From the NCBI GenBank assembly GCA_039545355.1, contig BCJJ01000040.1, positions 44,802 through 108,801 of the forward strand: a DNA stretch of 64,000 nt. Reading direction: 5' to 3'. Shown one piece after another: positions 45,326 to 58,000 of this stretch. The stretch comes from Trichosporon coremiiforme. Its lineage: Eukaryota > Basidiomycota > Tremellomycetes > Trichosporonales > Trichosporonaceae. Below the pieces are notes generated by a model that ran no database searches, was not told the DNA's origin, and saw only the letters and a list, made by a program, of their open reading frames with translations. Each line of letters starts with the position of its first letter. Position 1 is the first letter of the stretch. The position numbers were made by a program, and so were the translations under genes.

Positions 45326-47959
45326 GGCTGCGGGCGTTGATGGTGCCGATGTCGTGGACGGTGTCGTCGTCAGAGATTGTCTGTCGTCTTGGAACTGTGG
45401 TGGGCGCGGTGATGAGGGGCGGTGACGAGGGGGTGAGCGATGCCGCAAGTGACTGTTGTTGTGGTGTGTTAGTGTAGATAGAGGGGGTGGGACATGGAAA
45501 CACTTGGGCAAGGGACGACGGGTGCGTAACTTAAGTGCTCATTGCTCTCTGCTCTGCTCTGCGCTCTGCTCTGCGCTACCTCTAGCTCTGCTGCACGCTT
45601 GAACCAAAATCGGCCCGGTCCGCCGTCCGCTGCACTTTGCGCCCCTCTCCTCTCCTCTCCTCCCGTGCAGGCCGCGCTGGCCGGTAAACCGCGGTTTTCA
45701 GAGCCCTGAGCGGCCCAGGTTCTCCTGCCCGCGGACCGGTTCCAGCCACGTGTCCCCTCCTCCACCGCAGACTCCCGCAGTTAGGAGCCCGCAGCGACCG
45801 ACCGCCCCTTCAGTCTCTCTCGCTCTCTCGCTCTCTCGCCGTCTCTCTTGTGCAGCATTCTGCGTATTCTATTTTTCGCTCCAGATCTGCGCCACCACAG
45901 CGCAAAGCATAACTCACAGCGCACAGGGCACAGCGCATGCATCCCTTCGCCCGCCTCGCCTCGAGCGCCATCGAGGCACAGGCGAGGAGAGCGAGAAAGC
46001 AAGGCGCGTATCGAGCGGGGGTGACGCATGACGCAAGTCGGGCTGGGCGTCCAGCCAAGTCACGAGGTCGAGACTCTGTTAGCCGTCGAGAACCGCCATG
46101 CCGTCAGTCCTCCAGCCTTCCTGCTAGCACCAGGCGGCGAGCTCCGTGTCAAATGCGACGGCTCCGAGCTCCTTCGGACTATCGAATGTTTGGAGCAAGC
46201 CGACATATCGCCCTTCTCCTTGTGGCAACAGCAGCGTGGGCATGTGATCGTGGTCGGAGCGTTGCTCGGTTACCTTTTGCCTTGTCTCGGTGCTCATCGA
46301 TGACTCACCCATGACATCAGCCACTAGTCCATAGCGCGACTCACCAGCTCACCGGCTGGCGCCAGCTGTAGCGCGTGTAGCTGGCAGAAGCGAGCAGAGC
46401 GACATGCAATACGCACTAGTAGCACCATGCTAGCAGCTTCATAGAGGCAATTAACCGTTAGTATCAATTGCGTCTGTGTTCACCCGCTCGCGCCCGCAGC
46501 CCGCAGGGTATGTGACCATTAGCCGGTCGCAGCCGTTCAGAACCTTTCGAACGTTCCGTGCGATCTGAGCACCGACCATCCCTGTTACCCCTGTTCCCCC
46601 TGGGTTGCATGGCTTGGGTGCCAGGCCAGAAGACGTTGAAGGGTGTGTCCGTGCGACTCGGTAATCGGTGTAACAGATCTTGCTGCATTCCGCGTCGTAC
46701 TGCGTATGAAGGGTCGCAGCTTTCGGTTCCGGATGACCGGACCGTCGTGCCGTTGTTGATTGCTTAGCAAACGAGCAACCTGTAACATCTCAACAGATGA
46801 GTGTGCCAGTGTGTAATAGGCAGTGTGTGAGGGCCGACACCAGCCACGAGCCTGAGCGCGACTGCGGTCCGGACCGGTGCACCGGACGCCTCCACGCCTG
46901 TTCGCTTTTGTCGCCATGTCTCAGCCATCAGCCAGAGCTCACCTCCACCTTCAGACCAAGATTGGCTCGCTCGCTCGGCTCATGCGCGCACTCCGCTAAC
47001 TCCTTTGCAGGGATGAGCAAGAGAAGGGGATAAAATGCCTCATGCTGCGTTCCAGTGCTACGGATACACGGATACGGTCCGCTGAGCCGATGGTCCGGTG
47101 GACCGGTGGTCGGGCCGTCCAGAACATGAATGTTGGCCCGGCCCGCGGTCCGGACGTCCGGCCATGACCTTGAGCTCAGTGTACTCTCTCATCTTCGAGT
47201 TCTGGCACTGCCGTCCTGTCCCTCTTTCCCTCGTTGCGCTTTCGACGCACCCTCGTCGCGCTTTCGACGTCGTTCTCCTCAGAGCCCCTCCTCCGACCGT
47301 GGGTAACTGGGACGGGATGCGGCTCAATTCCTCCGTGTTACCACCGCAGATACAGACGATACCGAACGATGCCGGATACCGAGTGCTGTGCTTTGTGCTG
47401 TGCGAAGAGTTGCGGGGACAGGTGCGGCGCACGTGTACGATACATTCTCTTCCCTGCTGACCCTGCTGACCTGCTTACACTGCCCTTACTGACATCGACA
47501 AACTCATTTTCGACGTGACGTCGCCGTTGGCGGCGTGCGTACAGCCAGCATCCGCCCACACTCCGAGAACGACGCTGGGCTGCTGCCGCTGCCCTAAGAG
47601 GGTCTATGGAACGTCGGGTGTCCGAACGTGTATCCGCTCTGCATTGGGCCGCTGTTTGGCCAGTTAGAGGCTTGGCAGATATCGGCAGGGATTCTAGAAA
47701 CACTTTTAGAGGTGGCGGAGTCCGGAACTGACCTCATCTCTGACGCCTGACCATTATGTCTCTGCGGAGATGCGATGGGAGGCAGCATGGGCCAGCCAGG
47801 GGACACGGGAGAGCATGAAGACACGAGGGTGCATGAGACACGAGGGAGCACGAGGTCCAGGCCGCCGAGCCGAGCGCATGCCGAGCTGCCGATTCCGACG
47901 GAACGCATTCACGCATATAACCCTCGTGCCCTCTCTCCGCCGCAGCCCAAACCCGCACC
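45326..47959. promoter_or_regulatory. Long divergent intergenic region, reductase / aminopeptidase
   Basis: 2.6 kb without a supportable gene. Notable content: a CTCTG-rich imperfect repeat (45541-45595), a CTCTCTCG-type pyrimidine tract (45812-45850), the AAAATCGGCCC element at 45606-45616, and several CGG/CCG palindromic strings between 46724 and 47165, including the perfect palindrome CGGTCCGGACCG at 46865-46876. These could serve regulation of either flanking gene. Confidence 0.45.
47915..47920 (+). promoter_or_regulatory. TATA-like box of the aminopeptidase gene
   Basis: ATATAA (in GCATATAACC) is 45 bases before the ATG at 47960. Confidence 0.4.
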
Positions 47960-49220
47960 ATGAAGTTCGGACTCGCGCAACTCGCCCTGCTTCTTCCCCT
48001 CGTCGACGCCGGACCCGCGGCGAAGCCAGAGAAGCCTGCCCAACCCGCCCAACCCGCCCAACCCGCTGTCCCCGCTGAGCCCGCCTCGCTGGCCCAACCC
48101 GCCCCCGTTGGCTCTGGCAGCTCCGCCTCAAACAGCTCCAGCACGCCCAACAACGTCCCCATTCCCATCGCAGGCACGTACAAGTCTGCCGTCGATCCGC
48201 TGTTCCCCGACCTCAGCACGGCATATACAGCCACGTTCCTCAGGACATTCACAAACTTTACCGACCGGGCTGCGTACTCTGAGCACGGGGTTGAGGCGCA
48301 GCATTTCCTGCGCGATCAAATTGAGGAGGTGCGTTTACTTCTTCCCCCAACCCCGATTCCGCCACGCCGACCCCGCCACGCCGACTACTGACGGCTGAGG
48401 CACGCGCTGACGACCCAGGCGACGTCGGGCCTAAACGTGACAGTATCAGAACACGCCTGCGGCGAACTGCAGAACAACCTCGTCGTGCGGTTCCCTTCCT
48501 CCTCCTCCGGGCCCGTGACAATCCTAGGCGCGCACATGGATTCAATCGGGTCCCACAGTGTCACTTCAAACCCGTATGGGCCCGACGTCCCCGCCCCTGG
48601 CGCCGAGGACAATGGCTCCGGCGTCGCGTCCCTCCTTGACGCGCTGCGTGTGCTCGCCCTGCACCAGTACACGGCGCAGAGCCCGCTCGAGTTCCACTTC
48701 TACGCTGCGGAGGAGGATGGACGGAAGGGCTCACTCGCGCTCGCGAGCGAGTATAAGCGCAATGGGGTGAGAGTGCGGGGTATGCTGAATCTCGACATGA
48801 CGGCTTATTGCCCCGACGAGGGGAATGTTACTATTGCGGTTTGTACGGCGCAGACAGACGAGGGGTTGACGCGGTGGACGCAGGCGGCCATAGACGTGTA
48901 TCGTGAGTTCGACCAACCCGCATCTCGTCCTCCGCACCTCATGACTCGCGACTCCGGATCCATGAGTGCTAACACCAGTCCCGGGCGTGCACCAAGTCAC
49001 GGCCGGCCCGATGGAGAGCGACCACGTCTCCTTCGCTCAGGCAGGGTACGCGGTCACGACGCTCGTGGACGGCCCGCCGCGCAACCACGGGCTCTCCCCG
49101 CCCGTTGGCACCATGCACAAGGTGACGGATACGCTGGACCAGGAGGGATTCTCGTACGAGCACATCAGACGGTTTTCGCGCCTCGCTGTCGCGTTCGCGG
49201 TCGAGATGACTTCGTATTAG
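47960..49220 (+). CDS. Secreted M28-family leucine aminopeptidase
   Basis: Exons 47960-48328, 48419-48902 and 48979-49220 give 364 residues. It begins with a signal peptide (MKFGLAQLALLLPLVDAG) and a Pro/Ala/Gln repeat linker (about 20-45). The catalytic domain has the co-catalytic zinc ligands in order: His in LGAHMDS, Asp in APGAEDNGSGV, Glu-Glu in FYAAEEDGRKGS, Asp in MLNLDMTAY and the last His in MHKVTDTLD. The bridging Asp (AEDN) and general-base Glu (first E of AEED) are present, so it should be active. Relatives are extracellular leucine aminopeptidases of fungi that free N-terminal hydrophobic residues. Potential N-glycosylation sites occur (NSSS, NFT, NVT). Confidence 0.93.
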
Positions 49221-50266
49221 TGCTACATCAGTGCTGGCATTGAAGCGCAGTGTTTAGAGCAGTTCTTAGGATGTCCGCCGTACTCAGTGTGTAGTAGGTT
49301 TGCACTCTTGCACGCCGTACCTCAGCTTGCACAGATGCACTGCGTGTCCATTGTCCCGTATCGTACCACGCCGAGTGTGACAAACACAAGTCACCGAGGC
49401 AAACGGGACCCGAGTCCGACTATCCCGTGTACCAGTGTGTACCTGTGTCCGCGTAAGTGGGCCGTCAGATTTATCTGTGTGTGTTTGGGCGTACGACGAC
49501 CGATTGTCGGGAGGAAGCGCTGTGTACGGTCAGGAACTCAGTGGGTGTGCAAGTTAATATGCATGGAGTAGTTCGGAGCATAGGATGGCATGATCCGGGA
49601 GGATGACGGCGGCGGTGGCCGTGGGCGTGGCTGACGAGGAGATTGCGGAGGGCCCCCTCTAGTCAAGATGTCTGGAGGGTGGAGGCCGTCGATCACCAGG
49701 TGGAGGTGTCCCATGCGAATTCACCCGATGACATAAGTGGCCCAAGTCGACTTGATTAGGTGGCCGGAAGAATGATTAGCAGGTGAAAGGGCCCGCTAAT
49801 GGGACCTGGTTGAGAGTTGTTAATCCGGCTAATTGAAGCGACGTTCCTCCGGAAGACCTCCATGGTCCCCGGGTGTACGGCAATGGACTAACGAGAATGC
49901 TCCCGTTCGGCTATGATGGCTTTATGACTCGCGACTCGTCTCTCACTCGTCACTCCGACTCCAGTCACAGCCCATCTGGCCATCTACGCTCTCACCGCAC
50001 CAGACACCAGACACACCTCTTCATCCTTCATCCAACTTCGATCTCTCCACAACAACACAACCACTTCAACCACAACCACCACACCACCACCACCACCACC
50101 ACCACACACACAGCCATCACCTAGACATCCCCACACGCACAGCTTATCCTTACTCCGCATCGCATCTGCAGTCGACCAGTGAACCCCCCGCCTCACTCCT
50201 GTCACTTGACTCCGCACTCCTGATCGCCAAAGCGCACGACTCACCCGGCGGACAAGGACAGCCAAC
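49221..50266. other. Intergenic region upstream of the PDK-like gene
   Basis: 1.05 kb between two plus-strand genes. No gene is seen. The right part is a C/A-rich leader with a CCA/CAC microsatellite (50076-50111) and likely holds the promoter and 5' leader of the kinase gene. Confidence 0.45.
50076..50111 (+). repeat. CCA-type microsatellite in the kinase leader
   Basis: Near-pure (CCA)n of about ten units passing into CACACA, about 160-190 bases before the start codon. Confidence 0.75.
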
Positions 50267-52072
50267 ATGGCCACCAAGTTCGCAATCACCCCACAGCTGT
50301 GGGACAAGATTCACCATTGGGCTTCCTTCCCGCCCACAGGTGGTGAGTACTCTGCTGGCTGCTGCGAGCAGCCTCACGACGCATGGAGCACAGGGAGCCG
50401 TTGAACCTAAGCGACCGTCACTCTGCCTGGCTCGCAGTATCGCAGTGCCCTCTGGCCACACTGCATGCGCGCGGCGATCGCACACATGATCGTCGGATAC
50501 GGCAGTGTGCTTCTGAGGCTTCTTTGCTGGCCCCGGGGCTCCCAGATGTGTGGAGCCGGTGTGCGACACCCACATTACACACTCGTGTGACACCCCGCAA
50601 CCTTGTTGGCTGACGCCAGTTTCTCTCCAGCAGCTCGTCATGTTCGGCGAGCGCCCCTCGCAGGGGACGCTGCTCAAGGCGGCCCAGTTCCTGCAGGAGG
50701 AGCTGCCGATCCGTCTCTCGCACCGCGTCGTCGAGCTCGAGTCGCTCCCGGACGGTCTGAGCAAGATGCCGAGCATAAACCGCGTCAAGGAGTGGTACGC
50801 CCAGAGTTTCGAGGTGAGCTGGTGAATCACAGGATGAGCTGACCCGGCGCAGGAGCTCATCACCTTCCCGAAACCGAAACTGCCCGCCGACATTGAAGAG
50901 ATTCTCCGAATGCCCCCTACACAGTGAGTTGTGCCTTTGAAGCGAGGACCACAGGGGATGCCGTGCTGATAGGCAGACCGACGACGTTCCCGACCGCGGT
51001 TGCAAACCCGTCCCTTGACCCGCTCATGAACGAGGGCGCCATCTCGGGCTCGCGCATCAACTACTCGGACACGAAGCGGGGTAGGCATCACTCGATCGTG
51101 AACGGCGGCGTCAGAATGCGCATCCCCATCGAGAGGATGTACTTTTCCCCGCCGCCCGTCAACGTCGTGTACCCGCCCGAAGTGCACGACTACAATGAGA
51201 ACTTTACGCGCGTGCTGCAGACGATCAAGAAGCGCCACGACCCGACCGTGACGAGCGTCGCGCAGGGTGTGCTCGAGTGGAAGAGGAAACAGAAGGCGGG
51301 CCGCATCGGCCAGAACATCCAGGAGTGGCTTGACAGGTTCTACCTCTCGCGTATCGGTATCCGTGCCCTGATCGGACAGCGTGAGTAGTCTTTTGAAGGT
51401 AGATTGCTGACCTTCAGATGTTGCGCTCAATACGCTCAAACCGCACCCGGACTATGTCGGCATAATTTGTACACGCGCCAATGTTCACGACATCTGCCAC
51501 GAGGCGATCGAGAACGCTCGCTACGTGTGTGAGGAGCACTTTGGACTGTTCAAGGGCCCGCCCATCCAGCTGCTGTGCCCGCGCGACCTGACATTCCCTT
51601 ACATCCCCGGCCACCTGTGAGTTTCTCCCTCCCTGGCCGTGCACATCCTGACTCTCCCAGGTCGCACATTGTGTTCGAGCTGCTGAAGAACTCGCTCCGC
51701 GCCGTGGTGGAGCGCTACGGCGTCGACAACGAGGACCAGTTCCCGCCCGTCAAGGTCATTGTCGTCGAGGGCGGCGAGGACATTACGATCAAGATCAGCG
51801 ACGAGGGCGGCGGTATCCCGCGCAGTGCCCTGCCCATGATCTGGACGTACCTGTACACGACGATGAGCGACGAGGGTCTCGAGGACACGATCCAGGAGGG
51901 CATCCAGGGCCACACGGTGCCCATGGCCGGGTTCGGGTACGGCCTGCCCCTCTCGCGCCTGTATGCGCGGTACTTTGGTGGCGACCTGCGCCTGATCTCG
52001 ATGGAGGGCCACGGCACCGACGTCTACATCTCGCTCAACAAGCTGTCGTCCTCGCGCGAGCCGCTGCCTTGA
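50267..52072 (+). CDS. Mitochondrial protein kinase, pyruvate/branched-chain dehydrogenase kinase family
   Basis: Exons 50267-50342, 50620-50813, 50853-50923, 50977-51380, 51418-51616 and 51661-52072 give 451 residues. N-terminal four-helix part: TGVSLQQLVMFG (across intron 1), ELPIRLSHRVVELESLP and SRIGIRALIGQH. The GHKL ATP-binding domain has the N-box HIVFELLKNSLRA near 320, the G1 box ISDEGGGIPRS near 362 and the G2 box GFGYGLPLSRLYARYFGG near 410. These kinases inactivate pyruvate or branched-chain ketoacid dehydrogenase in the mitochondrial matrix. Sequence alone does not decide which. The N terminus is only a weak presequence. Intron 1 (277 bases) is much longer than the other four (37-53). 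Confidence 0.93.
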
Positions 52073-55000
52073 CACGCGGCCTGGGCCAAGGACATTGGCC
52101 CAGAGTGGGACTACGAGTGGGAGGGTCAGGCACGAGGCACAAATAAGGCGTAAGGCTTCCTCGCCCGGAGGGCCGAGGGACTGAGCGCTGAACTGTCCTC
52201 AAGCAACAACGTCGAGGCGACTGAAATCCGAATCAGGCCTCGTCCACATCCCGCACCGCAGCAGCGGGCACCCCATTCCCCCGAGCGGGAACTCGAACCC
52301 GCCTTTCATGCTGTATGTAGTAGCAAAGGAGCAGGTGTAGCAAGTCGGTTTGCGGTTGTGAGGGTTGTGAGGGTTGTGTAAGGCAGTACCAAGTACCACC
52401 AGTAGTTTTATGAAGCATTTCGCAATTTTTGTCAGCACATGGTCGGGGCAATGGGGAGGTCGGGCGATTGGGTGGTTGGGAAGTCAGGCGCGTAAAAAAT
52501 GATGGAGCGGATGGAGCGAGTGGAGTGGGCGGGGGATGAGGGAGTTAAGTGTTGATAAGACTCGTGCAGCACGGGGACGCTCAGGTCGGCAAGATTGCCG
52601 AGTGTGGCAAATATCGTCTCCTACGTCCTCCCCGGCACCGCTCAGTTGCCGCGGGGGCCAGTGGCAGTGGGGCCAGTTCGGTCAACCGCACATGCAGCAG
52701 AGCAAGCAACGGAGCGTGGGGAGAGATAGCGGGCGAGTGGGTGGTTGCGCTGATCTATGGGTTGCGCAGACCAGCGGGCCGCACAAAGAAATCCGATACT
52801 CCCGGCTCACAGCTTGCCGTCACTGCGACAGGCGCTTGGTCCGTAGCTTCTCATAATTCCCCCAAAACTTTGGGGAAGATGATGTACACACTCTTCTGAT
52901 TCTTGCCTGGATTTATGTCTGGATTCCGAGACCAAGTCTGGTGGCATTTTGCAAGGTCGTCTATATACTCTGCGATATTTTTGAACATGACACCGAACGC
53001 GCACTACTTCTTCCACCTCCGCACCGCGGTGCAGCCAGAACAGCCGTATCGAGAGCAGGGCCATGGGACTGCATTGAGTGTATGTCAGAGTGCTGCAAGC
53101 AAGGGCGCATGCAACGAGGCAAGCAAACCTCACCATAATGGCCCGAATCCCGTCCAGAACTCCCGTCCAATCCAGCCCATTCAGTCCATCCAGTCTATCG
53201 CCGTGACTGTTGGCGTCTGGCTCGGGTTGCAGTGAATCATCAACCGGACACGCAAGCCCTCGAAGCTTGCGAGCACACCAACGGACTGACTGCGGTCCGG
53301 CCATCGTGCGTGCATGGATCATCCTTACCTCACCACTATATGTTGCACGTCACATTCTTCCCATGGTTACCGTCCACAATGCCTGCGAACATCCCCCTGC
53401 GCATCACAGCCGGGTCAGGCTCAGCAAGACTCAGGGAGCTCCATCAAGGATGATGTCATGGTAATCGCCATGCTGGTCAACGCTACTTGCAATAGGTATC
53501 ATAGGCATGAGTGGACCGCTGAATGGCAGAGTGTGGTGTACCCTCTCCTCCTCGCGCTCCCTTCCGCACGTCCGGCAAAGTCCCCTCACTGGTGTCCCTC
53601 TCGCGAGCGTATGCACACACACATAAGCACACATACGACATTGGCAGGGGAACTCACCACCGAGGAGACAGGGGTCACAACTCGGCTCCCAACTCCCAAA
53701 CACCCTCCAAGTTCGCTCACCATGAATCCGCCTAGGTCTATCCGGTCGAGGGGTCACGCTGGTGCAACGTGAAACGGCCCATCTTCTGCTGCAAGAGTGA
53801 CAGCGCCGAGTGACAGCGCAGACGAAAAGCGCCACATCGCTCACACTTCCGAGCGAGCAGGGCTGGCTGCCATGGCGACGGAGAGATTTTCCCATTCCAG
53901 TCAGGTAGCTCACGCATCTTTGGCTGGGCAATGTGCACTAGTATGGTATTGACGCCCCTGCGTGGGAGGGTACGATTTTAGCCACAGCCACGCCGACCAC
54001 ACTGTGGAGGAGACAGTCGGCGTCGAACGCTCCGATGATCGGGTGTGCTACGCCACGTGCTGGCCATGGACCGGCGGTGGAATGGCGGAGCACCGGGCGG
54101 GAGGCTGGAGCCGTAGCATATCGGTAGGAGGGAGATCTTCGGGGGCAAAGGAGCGTGAAGAAGCGCGACGGAGGGCACTGGAGGGCGAAGGAGGGCGTCA
54201 GTAACGGAGGGAAGCGACGGCAACCGAGCGACCGAGCGACCGAGCCGGCGCGGCGGACGTCACGGACGTGACGGGCACGGCGGGCGTGACGAGTGCGGAG
54301 GGGGCGGCGGGGGATGCGACAAACGACGAGGCTCGGGCACGGTTTGTGCCGAAGCCCTTCGTTTGGTCCATGCCGAGCATCAAAGTCTCGGGCCAGATCG
54401 CGGCCGGGCGCGCCGGCTATGGTAGATCTGTATCCTAGATTCATACCAGACGAACCAGATAAACCAGGCATGCCTGGCCCCACTTATTGCCACAATGCTA
54501 CAGTTTACAGAATGTCATGTTTCAGAGGGACTGACCCACATGCCCCGCACGCACCGGAGGATCTTCGTCCGCTGTCGTGTGAATGTCGAGAAGCTCCACA
54601 CCGTCCACACGCTGATATTGGGTCTTTCGCGCGAAACGCGAGACGCGAGACACTGTCCGTTTCAGCTGAGGGGTGGCTCATGGCCGAGAGCCACAGACCA
54701 CGGCCACGACGCTCGGCAGATACGCTGAGCCATGAATCACGGAGCCTACGGCTCCGGATCTCAAGTCGCACGATAGACTGTTTCACCTCGAAACGCGCAG
54801 ATCCGGCGACTATGCAAACGTCGCCTGCTCAAGCGACAGGCTCTGGCTTGGGCTGGCGAGTTGTTCCGGTGCAGATCACTAGCGTACCGCTTTGTCTGGA
54901 GCTGGAGACGACAGCCTAGCTCCCCCGAAGAGAATGGGGACAACTGGACTCCCTCCGTAAACACTGGCGTGATGGGTCCATGGAGGGCATTCTCTCGCAG

Positions 55001-58000
55001 CTAACGGCAATAGGTTTACTAGACGGGTGCGCAGGCTGGGACCAGACTCGTTTCGGAGAGCACAGAGTGTGGTCAGAGAGCATACGTGCATACGAGCAGT
55101 GCACCCGTAGATCACCGCGGCGTAGTGCCGGACACGCCGGCCAAGAAGGGCAATGCCAGCGGCCAGCACCGCTCTTTGATCGTCCGAAGCCACGTCCACC
55201 GCGCACCTCTGTTCCTGAGAAGGATCTACGCAGCCGTGCCAAGCGGCTTCTACAGTTCAGGTGCCCGGAAGTTCAAGGATCAGTGGTCCAAGCCATCAGT
55301 GAGTCCGGAGGTCAGTCACCCAGCCCCTCGGTCGAGCTCTTTCGGGTTGCTCAAGTCACGAATGGCGTCAGTACCACGGTGTATCGGACGAACAGGGGTT
55401 ACGTGCTGCGTTTCATTCTACTCCAGATGCTTTGTTGGAGGCTGCCGTCTCTCGGCTGCAGCCTGATCAGATCCAGATCGTGTTCGTAGACGTGGCTGAA
55501 ACGCCGGCATGATCGGGGCCGAGTCGCGAGCGATTCTCCATGCGCTCCATGCTCGCATCATGGGACAATACGGTTGAGATGGGTGAGGCATGAAACGCGC
55601 GATGTGCATGCCGAGCTCCGGCACGCCCGGCGACTATGGGGCCACGGAGCCAGCACCAGGCAGGAGGCAGGCGGTAGGCGGTACTCGCTTGATCGCCAGC
55701 CGGAGATCGCAGACCTGCGCGTGTCAAGTTGAGACCTGTCGAGATCCGTCAAGACCCGTTGACGTCAAACACACGAGATCACCGTAGCGCGTCAGACACG
55801 GCCAGGAGTGTCCTCATCGGCTCTTCAGACACGGCCGAGACCGTACTCCGGACCCCCGGCCACATCAGACTCGCCGGACTCGGCGGATCGCCATGTCGCC
55901 GTGTCGCAGTGAGTCACTGTCGTTCCTGCCGTTCTAGCTCGCTCGTTCCGGTCTCCGAGAGCGAGCTCGCTCGGCGCACCCGAGCGGTCGAGGGCGCAGG
56001 CAACACGTCGCGCCTCCCGTCGCCGCCCTTGTTCCAGTGTCGTATCTCCTCCTTCACTTCTGGGCCGTGGACTGCGTTTGAGCGTATGCCATGTTATCGA
56101 CAGACACGCGTATACGTATCCATAGCCGTAGGTGATACGAAGAATGTGCTTGATAGGCTCGTCGTGAAGTAGATGATACTGGGCGTAGATGGTCATAGAT
56201 ACGGGATCTAGAGCGCAGATAGGAGATAGCAAGGTGTGCGCGATTCGCCACATCTACCAGAGCGGGCGTGGGAGATCAAGTCGTCTCAAGCTCGCGTCAG
56301 CCGAGCTTTTGCGCAATGCAATGCGAGTTGTTGGGGCCAAAGGCCAGCGCAAAGAAAGCACGTCACCCACCCCCCCTCACCCCTGCCTCTGTCCCTTCTG
56401 GGTTCGCCGCGGCGAGTCCTTGGCTCTGAGAAGGGCACATCACCCGCGTCGTATAATCCAAGCAAGGGGTCCCTGAGCAAATGCGGAGGGTCCTGAGTTT
56501 GGAAGCTTGTTGCCCTTCACCGAATTCCGTCGGACAACCACCTCTTGCGCTCCGCTCGATGGCATCTCCTGATGGTCACATGCTGCAGATCGTGTGCCTG
56601 GCCCTTGACCTTGCGCTTGAGCTTGGAGCCGCAGGCAGCGACAGTGGGGAAAGCAATTCCCAGAGGTTGGTTCACCCGTCGCTTTTCCTGTACACTGTTG
56701 GATCTGTTTTCGTTCCTTCTGTGTCTCGTGCACGCGTGCACTTGCATGAAGGTGAGATCACAGGGACGTACGCGCCAAAACCCCACATCCCTGTACGGCA
56801 AACCCGGGGAGACCTGGTGGTATGGCGGACCCCGCACGCACGCACGCGACGCGGAACCTGGGGCCTGGGCGGGTGCGTTGCCGCCCTCCTTGGAGAGAGT
56901 AATTGGCAGGATGGGACGGATGGGAAGTACGCTTGCAGCCGGATTTCCAGATGCCAAGGCGGACATGCGCGGCGGCGTCGCCAGCGCTCTACCTGCCCGG
57001 GCGAGCGAGATAAGCTCGCGAGGCGCTGGCGAGATTGGAAGTGGAGGCGGGGTTCAGCTGTACGTCTGTGGAGGCGGGGTCGGCCGCACTTCGCGTTCGC
57101 CGCAAACGTGAATGCGCTCGGCAGGCGGCAGGCGGCAGGCGGCAGGCGGCACCGTCTGCGCTGCGGCGCACATGCGGCAGGCCCTGTCACAACTCGTGCG
57201 CCTCCTCGCCTCATCGCAGCTGCACAGAGCTGCAGTAGTATGTGGCTCAGTGGCTTGGGGAGATCCGGGGCACGCCGGGGAACTCGCGGGGTATCTGGCG
57301 CGATTCGGCACAGTTACGGCCGTCGATGCCGTCGTCCCTCACTTGCTGGCGCGGGACAGACGTCGCGACTGTCACAGTGACCCTCGCGTATCCCCGTCTC
57401 CTCGCGTCTATCTATCGCATGTGCCCGTCGGTTTCTTGACGGGTTAGTCAGCGAGAAAACGCCTCGTTTGCCACGCTGCTACCCCCAATCTGCTCTACCC
57501 TGCCGCAAACGTGCCGCCTCCCTGGTCAGTCTGGCTCAAGGCAGTCCTCGACGCCAGTGGCGCCGCAGAATGCGGGGGTGTCCGGTAGATGAGATCGAAT
57601 TCACTTTGCACAGCGTTAGTGCAGGGAAACCACTCTGGTCAATCAATGAGCATGCGCAAGCAAGGGCTCAAGTCGCTCCAGTTCCAGATATCCACAGATT
57701 CCATAGAAAGCGCAACAAGCTCAAGACTAGCAACCGGCCAAACAGAGCGCCCTGAGCATGGGCTGGTCAGAAAGTAGTAGAGGCGTGCAAGGCGTCCTGG
57801 CGTCGTGCCACGCTATTGCTGCTGCAAACGCAGAGTTGAGAGCCTAAATCCATGGCGGAAACCTACAACGACCAGTGAATCTCACCGGACTGCAACCGGC
57901 GCGACTGGGAGCCATGCTCCGTTCCCAAGATTCTCGCTTGTGCGTGCCATCACGTCTTGCGCCGGATCCAGGCTAGTCAGGTCGCGAGTCGGAGCCAATC

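Noticed and set aside
52285..52315. T-arm-like sequence (minus strand, GGGTTCGAGTTCCCGC)
   Set aside because: The T-loop would have eight bases, no A-box lies at the right distance and no acceptor stem forms.
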